Program-made: the position numbers and the translations under genes
Origin: a virus
DNA length: 33,940 nt
IMG/VR virus record: IMGVR_UViG_3300027821_000018
Location: 1 to 33,940 of that record
Strand: one strand, 5' to 3'
Notes under the pieces: model-generated
Databases searched by the model: none
What the model saw: only the letters and a program-made list of their open reading frames with translations
What the model was told of the DNA's origin: nothing
In this document: piece after piece, positions 31,569-33,940 of the stretch
Layout of the letters: each line of letters opens with the position of its first letter
How positions within the stretch are numbered: the first letter of the stretch is position 1

Positions 31569-31723
31569 ATCTGCTCCTTGGCAAGGTTTATGAAGAGAGC
31601 AACAGCGAAAAAGCGGTCGGGGCTGTGTTGCGCGTCACGTTCAAGTTGTTTGCGGATCTGCGATATTTTTAGTTGGCGGAGGGTTTGAACGATGTCGTCG
31701 ATGTCTTGGTCTTTGTTGTTCAT
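31565..31723 (-). CDS. 52-residue charged protein, hidden small gene
   Basis: Between the ligase and the helicase. Start ATG at 31723 overlaps the ligase stop (ATGA) and its stop overlaps the helicase start (GTGA), so it fits the operon pattern exactly. The product starts MNNKDQDIDDIVQTLRQLKI and ends with FFAVALFINLAKEQM: an acidic/basic helix followed by a hydrophobic helix. Unknown function. A helicase loader or partner is conceivable from position only. Confidence 0.7.
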   Translation of the reverse strand: MNNKDQDIDDIVQTLRQLKISQIRKQLERDAQHSPDRFFAVALFINLAKEQM

Positions 31724-32550
31724 TCTAGTATAGCGAGGGAAACCGGATTAAACGGTATTTTGTTTTCGGTTAAGCAAAGATACTTGACTTTCAGTAATTT
31801 ACCAATGGGCGGGTGTTCTAGGTAATGTGTCGCTTCATTGTCGGAAAGTCCTGTCCCTACCTTGAAGTGGGTGCCGCTGGGCGTTTGACAGACGAAGGCG
31901 CCGACCATGCCGGTGCGTTTGCCTATACCTTCCTCGATGTCGACGATACGGAATTCAGCGTCCTGGTAGTCTTTGCGTTTTAACAAATGCCACGTTCGAT
32001 TATTCTTGTCAGATATGCCGCGGCCCGCAGAAGGTGTAGTATATGGGCAGTCTCCCAGTCGGTACATGAGGCCCTCATAACCCATTTCCACCCACTTAGC
32101 GTAGAAGTAATTAACGCTGTCGGTGTCCGCTACACGGTGAGTTTCTACAACTTTTACTTTGTGGAGGTGCTGTGTATCAGTGAGGATACTGGCGGGGGCG
32201 GTGAAGCGGTTGATGAAGTTACGGCGGTAATCGACGACGTCAAAGACGTGAAATTCAACTAGGTGTGTGTCGTCGCGGAGATCGTGGCGGTTGGTGGCAA
32301 TGGCGCCGTTGATGCGTTGGAGTGGCCATCCGTGGACGTACAGCTCGCCATCGAGGATGACGGAGTCGCTGAAGATCTCACGTAGGGGCTTAGAGATGTG
32401 CGATAGGATGTCCTTACTCCAGGGGATTTCATCGCGAGACTGGAAGTAGCCCGCCTGGTATAGGGCACGGACTCCGTTGAGTTTGGGCTGGACATGACAG
32501 GGGAACGTTATACGCTTGGGCACATATAGGTGCGCGAGCATGGGCTTCAT
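31720..32550 (-). CDS. ATP-dependent DNA ligase
   Basis: 276 residues. Motif I KLNGVR (Lys23, the AMP-carrying lysine; Asn replaces the usual Asp at position 25), LDGEL at 66-70, FHVFDVV at 100-106, YEGLMYR at 158-164, and motif V LLKRKDY (Lys191, Lys193). The OB-fold domain follows (DAEFRIVDIEEGIGKRTGMVGAF). Seals nicks in replication and repair. Short, as in phage ligases. Overlaps both neighbours by ATGA. Confidence 0.9.
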   Translation of the reverse strand: MKPMLAHLYVPKRITFPCHVQPKLNGVRALYQAGYFQSRDEIPWSKDILSHISKPLREIFSDSVILDGELYVHGWPLQRINGAIATNRHDLRDDTHLVEFHVFDVVDYRRNFINRFTAPASILTDTQHLHKVKVVETHRVADTDSVNYFYAKWVEMGYEGLMYRLGDCPYTTPSAGRGISDKNNRTWHLLKRKDYQDAEFRIVDIEEGIGKRTGMVGAFVCQTPSGTHFKVGTGLSDNEATHYLEHPPIGKLLKVKYLCLTENKIPFNPVSLAILE

Positions 32551-32771
32551 AGATTTGTGATTAGTCTTATCGAACCTTCGTCATATGTTCCTATGCCTGT
32601 AAGATCAAAACTTAAGTCCTTGGTTTCATACCAGTAACTTTGATTTGGATCAGGTTGTTCTGGAAGGCGAAGCTGTTTTGCGATTTCGATTAGGGCGGTA
32701 GCGATTTGCTCCCTGGATATTGGTTTGTTTATGTCACCGCTACGGAACTTATAAACGAAAGTTTGTTTCAT
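32547..32771 (-). CDS. Small hypothetical protein
   Basis: 74 residues. MKQTFVYKFRSGDINKPISR then a helix and a beta-like end (LSFDLTGIGTYDEGSIRLITNL). No family recognised. Both ends overlap neighbours by 4 bases (ATGA). A small replication accessory protein is possible. Confidence 0.65.
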   Translation of the reverse strand: MKQTFVYKFRSGDINKPISREQIATALIEIAKQLRLPEQPDPNQSYWYETKDLSFDLTGIGTYDEGSIRLITNL

Positions 32772-32848
32772 AGTGGGAGGTGGGTGAGTAGCCAGTACGT
32801 CATGATGCCGATGAGGAATCCACAGATGAATTCTTGGTTTTGCTTCAC
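32768..32848 (-). CDS. 26-residue membrane microprotein
   Basis: Start GTG at 32848 overlaps the previous stop (GTGA) and its own stop overlaps the next start (ATGA), so the gap of 73 bases is filled exactly. It starts MKQNQEFICGF and continues LIGIMTYWLLTHLPL, one clear membrane helix. The two couplings and the protein-like hydrophobicity argue for a real gene in spite of its size. Role unknown. A membrane-acting early phage peptide is plausible. Confidence 0.6.
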   Translation of the reverse strand: MKQNQEFICGFLIGIMTYWLLTHLPL

Positions 32849-33102
32849 ATGAATGTTACTCCGGCGCGTTCGAGGGCGCGTTCGACGGCTTGCTGGGGTG
32901 TGGCGCCTGAGGCTGTGTGACTGTTGGGGCCGTTCATTAGGATGCGCTTGACGATGGTGGCTTCGTAATAGTGGCCGACGACTAATCCGTCATGTGTGGA
33001 TTCATGCCGATCAACTTTGACTAACTCAAACGGATCATTACGTCCCTCCCGAAGAAGGCGATAAGCGTAACGACTACTTACATTTTGTGGTATTGTTGTC
33101 AT
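32845..33102 (-). CDS. Small hypothetical protein
   Basis: 85 residues, mixed alpha/beta look: RYAYRLLREGRNDPFELVKV, then HYYEATIVKRILMNGPN, then a helix PQQAVERALERAGV at the end. No family recognised. 4-base overlaps at both ends. Confidence 0.65.
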   Translation of the reverse strand: MTTIPQNVSSRYAYRLLREGRNDPFELVKVDRHESTHDGLVVGHYYEATIVKRILMNGPNSHTASGATPQQAVERALERAGVTFM

Positions 33103-33329
33103 GGATTTGGTTTTGGAAGGCGTGAGGCAAACTCGATGTCGCTGCGTTGGCTGTCTGATAGGATAGCTTTTTCTAACTCAGACATGACGTGGAGGGTTTC
33201 GTTGGCTTCGAGGACTAGTGGCATCCGGCAGTAAGCACAGAATATGATGTCGCCTGGAGCCGGTGGATTGTCGTTGTAGCCGATTGCTACGTGAATATCT
33301 AGAGCTTTGTTGCAGTTTGGACATATCAT
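33099..33329 (-). CDS. Zinc-ribbon protein
   Basis: 76 residues. Two CxxC pairs, CPNC (Cys3, Cys6) and CAYC (Cys31, Cys34), form a zinc ribbon. The C-terminal half is a charged helix. Such small ribbons in phage replication operons bind nucleic acid or host polymerase, but no specific role can be given. 4-base overlaps at both ends. Confidence 0.75.
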   Translation of the reverse strand: MICPNCNKALDIHVAIGYNDNPPAPGDIIFCAYCRMPLVLEANETLHVMSELEKAILSDSQRSDIEFASRLPKPNP

Positions 33330-33466
33330 AGTTTTGTAGGGTATGGAATTTTAAATTTGATGCGCCAGTAAATTTCGTTTACCCAATTGTAGATTTGCCA
33401 TTTGGTGAGCGGTACCATAAGTTCGTGGTAGTGGTATAGTCCATCGAATGTTTGTTCTACTTTCAC
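33326..33466 (-). CDS. 46-residue protein, hidden small gene
   Basis: Start GTG at 33466 overlaps the polymerase stop (GTGA). A longer frame from 33586 lies over the polymerase and is not credible. Product starts MKVEQTFDGLYHYHELMVPL and continues TKWQIYNWVNEIYWRIKFKI: Trp/Tyr-rich, beta then helix. Unknown. Stop overlaps the zinc-ribbon start (ATGA). Confidence 0.65.
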   Translation of the reverse strand: MKVEQTFDGLYHYHELMVPLTKWQIYNWVNEIYWRIKFKIPYPTKL

Positions 33467-33940
33467 AGCTTGTATGGAAGCTCGCCCCAACTGGGGCCGT
33501 AGGCGCCGTCGAATGGGATGAGGACTTCTTGGTTTGCGATGGTGAGGGTGTTGTTGAAGTAGGAGCGTATTTTGGCACGAGCCCACTCTGTGTGGTCAAT
33601 TGGGAACTGGCCACACAGAGCGTCGTGAACTTGGTGCAGCGGCTCGATGATTAGACTGCCGTCGCTGCGGCGGTTTTTGGGGTCGTTCCATAGGTTAAGC
33701 ATCGCCATATTCGTGGCCCACGTAGTGTTTGATTGGGGTTCGTGGGCGAGAAATTCCTTTACAGTATCGTGCATATTCGCCCCGAAACGCCGGCCAAAGA
33801 ATAGGCGAGTCTGGCCGGAGGCGGAGGAGAGTTGGCCATCGGCTACTAGTTTGGATTCGGCCCATTTGTGCCAGACTAGGATTCCGGGGTAGCGTGTGAA
33901 GAACAGCTGTTGTAGTTGGCGAGCTACTGATTGTTCCATA
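33463..33940 (-). CDS. Family A DNA polymerase, C-terminal part
   Basis: The last 158 or so residues of a polymerase whose 5' part lies past the right edge. The Met at 33939 is probably internal. RQLQQLFFTRYPGILVWHKW, LSSASGQTRLFFGRR, PQSNTTWATNMAMLNLW and LHQVHDALCGQFP follow the order of the palm and fingers end of PolI/T7-type enzymes. Motif C is His105-Asp106-Ala107 (counting from that Met) where His-Asp-Glu is usual. The metal-binding Asp is kept. This is the replicative polymerase of the leftward operon. Confidence 0.85.
   Translation of the reverse strand, partial: MEQSVARQLQQLFFTRYPGILVWHKWAESKLVADGQLSSASGQTRLFFGRRFGANMHDTVKEFLAHEPQSNTTWATNMAMLNLWNDPKNRRSDGSLIIEPLHQVHDALCGQFPIDHTEWARAKIRSYFNNTLTIANQEVLIPFDGAYGPSWGELPYKL

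Noticed and set aside
1-33940. Stop-codon reassignment
   Set aside because: TAA, TAG and TGA all end real genes here, including overlapping ATGA and TAATG junctions, so the standard code holds.

Overview
This window looks like part of the genome of a tailed bacteriophage, most probably podovirus-like. It has a large terminase, portal, scaffold and major capsid protein in the usual order, a head-tail adaptor, a giant 2260-residue virion protein closing the structural block, no tape-measure or contractile-tail genes, and an opposite-strand replication block (family A DNA polymerase, ATP-dependent ligase, SF3/DUF3987-type helicase). All three stop codons are used and the code is standard. Nothing fixes the host. 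Two tail-region proteins carry Sec-type signal peptides, and a chromosomal-type parS palindrome lies in the control region. The DNA polymerase runs off the right edge, so the window is not a whole genome. No tRNA, integrase, CRISPR array or insertion sequence was found.

Layout. 1-490 is a gene-free control region. It holds a 17-T tract, repeated promoter-like boxes reading left (extended -10 TGGTATAAA and relatives), two copies of a 32-bp repeat, a perfect 22-bp palindrome whose core equals the bacterial ParB-binding parS site, and a terminator that works on paper in both directions. 491-1327 holds two leftward genes of unknown role. 1328-1747 is a second gene-free, hairpin-rich stretch with one rightward copy of the promoter-like box. 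1748-5114 holds small rightward genes (a probable small terminase-like protein, a DUF3008-like peptide, a proline-rich repeat protein, a HAD-type phosphatase, a two-helix membrane protein). They are separated by tiny GC-rich hairpins with GAA/GTA/TAC loops, and related hairpins also sit inside two of the genes. 5116-10895 is an attachment and lysis block: tail fibre, two membrane or secreted proteins, a beta-helix spike, a GH75 chitosanase-like enzyme and small membrane proteins. 10897-30321 is packaging, head and internal virion proteins. 30318-33940 is the leftward replication block.

How it works together (inference). The leftward promoters in 1-490 point off the left edge. In a circular or terminally redundant genome that direction would lead into the leftward replication operon seen at the right edge, directly or through unseen early genes. 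The rightward box near 1675 would start the late genes. The replication genes are joined by eight consecutive 4-base ATGA/GTGA overlaps, which include three reading frames of 26-52 codons that simple length cut-offs miss. The two arms meet tail to tail at 30318-30321, where both TAG stop codons share the same CTAG.
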